Notes under the pieces: model-generated
Seen by the model: only the letters and a program-made list of their open reading frames with translations
Database searches by the model: none
Told to the model about the DNA's origin: nothing
In this document: positions 5,616 through 5,675 of the stretch, in pieces
How positions within the stretch are numbered: the first letter of the stretch is position 1
Layout of the letters: every line of letters begins with the position of its first letter
Assembly: GCA_028277865.1 (NCBI GenBank)
Contig: JANQFM010000516.1
Span: forward strand, 1 to 5,675
From: Acidobacteriota bacterium
GTDB taxonomy: Bacteria > Acidobacteriota > UBA6911 > RPQK01 > DATIPO01
Length of the DNA: 5,675 nucleotides
Direction of reading: 5' to 3'
Made by a program: the position numbers and the translations under genes

Positions 5616-5675
5616 CTCCGGCAAGCCCCCTTCCATCGTGCATAGCTTGAACCCGAGGGCCGTTCACGGAGATGC

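Noticed and set aside
5616..5675. Start of another gene or a terminator after the response regulator
   Set aside because: The ATG at 5672 has only a too-close GGAG and too little sequence follows; no convincing stem with a T-tract is present.

Overview
The window is GC-rich bacterial DNA, densely coded, with five genes. Lineage cannot be fixed from this sequence. The mix fits an environmental bacterium such as an Acidobacteriota-type or similar deep-branching Gram-negative: a multiheme c-type cytochrome lipoprotein, a LACTB-like serine hydrolase, a DUF1835 protein, a LytTR response regulator, and short dispersed repeats of the 'CACAGAGGCACAGAG' and 'TCTTTGCG/TCTTGGCG' kind. This is an inference, not an identification.

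Layout from left to right. (1) Positions 13-1026, plus strand: a probable four-heme cytochrome c lipoprotein, whose N-terminal coding runs through an 8-bp tandem repeat and may start off the left edge. (2) Positions 1027-1151: the gap between convergent genes, holding a long imperfect inverted repeat (1033-1104). (3) Positions 1152-2381, minus strand: an AAA-type ATPase with a DUF4143 C-terminus, with a plausible promoter and ribosome binding site of its own. (4) Positions 2382-2666: a 285-base non-coding stretch with that promoter, a cluster of ACCGG words, three mutually complementary segments and a second copy of the dispersed repeat. (5) Positions 2667-3773, minus strand: an exported serine beta-lactamase-like hydrolase, closest by motif to mitochondrial LACTB. 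(6) Positions 3808-4803, minus strand: a DUF1835 protein, 34 bases upstream of the hydrolase and probably in one transcript with it. (7) Positions 4804-4883: an 80-base divergent control region with two extended -10-like boxes and a 7-bp dyad. (8) Positions 4884-5615, plus strand: a LytTR-type response regulator with no kinase gene in view. Positions 5616-5675 show no gene or clear terminator.

No single multi-gene system is evident. The best-supported functional unit is the DUF1835-hydrolase pair, which faces the response regulator across a compact shared control region. Both genes leaving that region have -10-like boxes so close to their start codons that leaderless or near-leaderless transcripts are possible. 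The cytochrome and the ATPase look like independent neighbours separated by repeats. All domain calls come from reading motifs by eye; no database search was possible.
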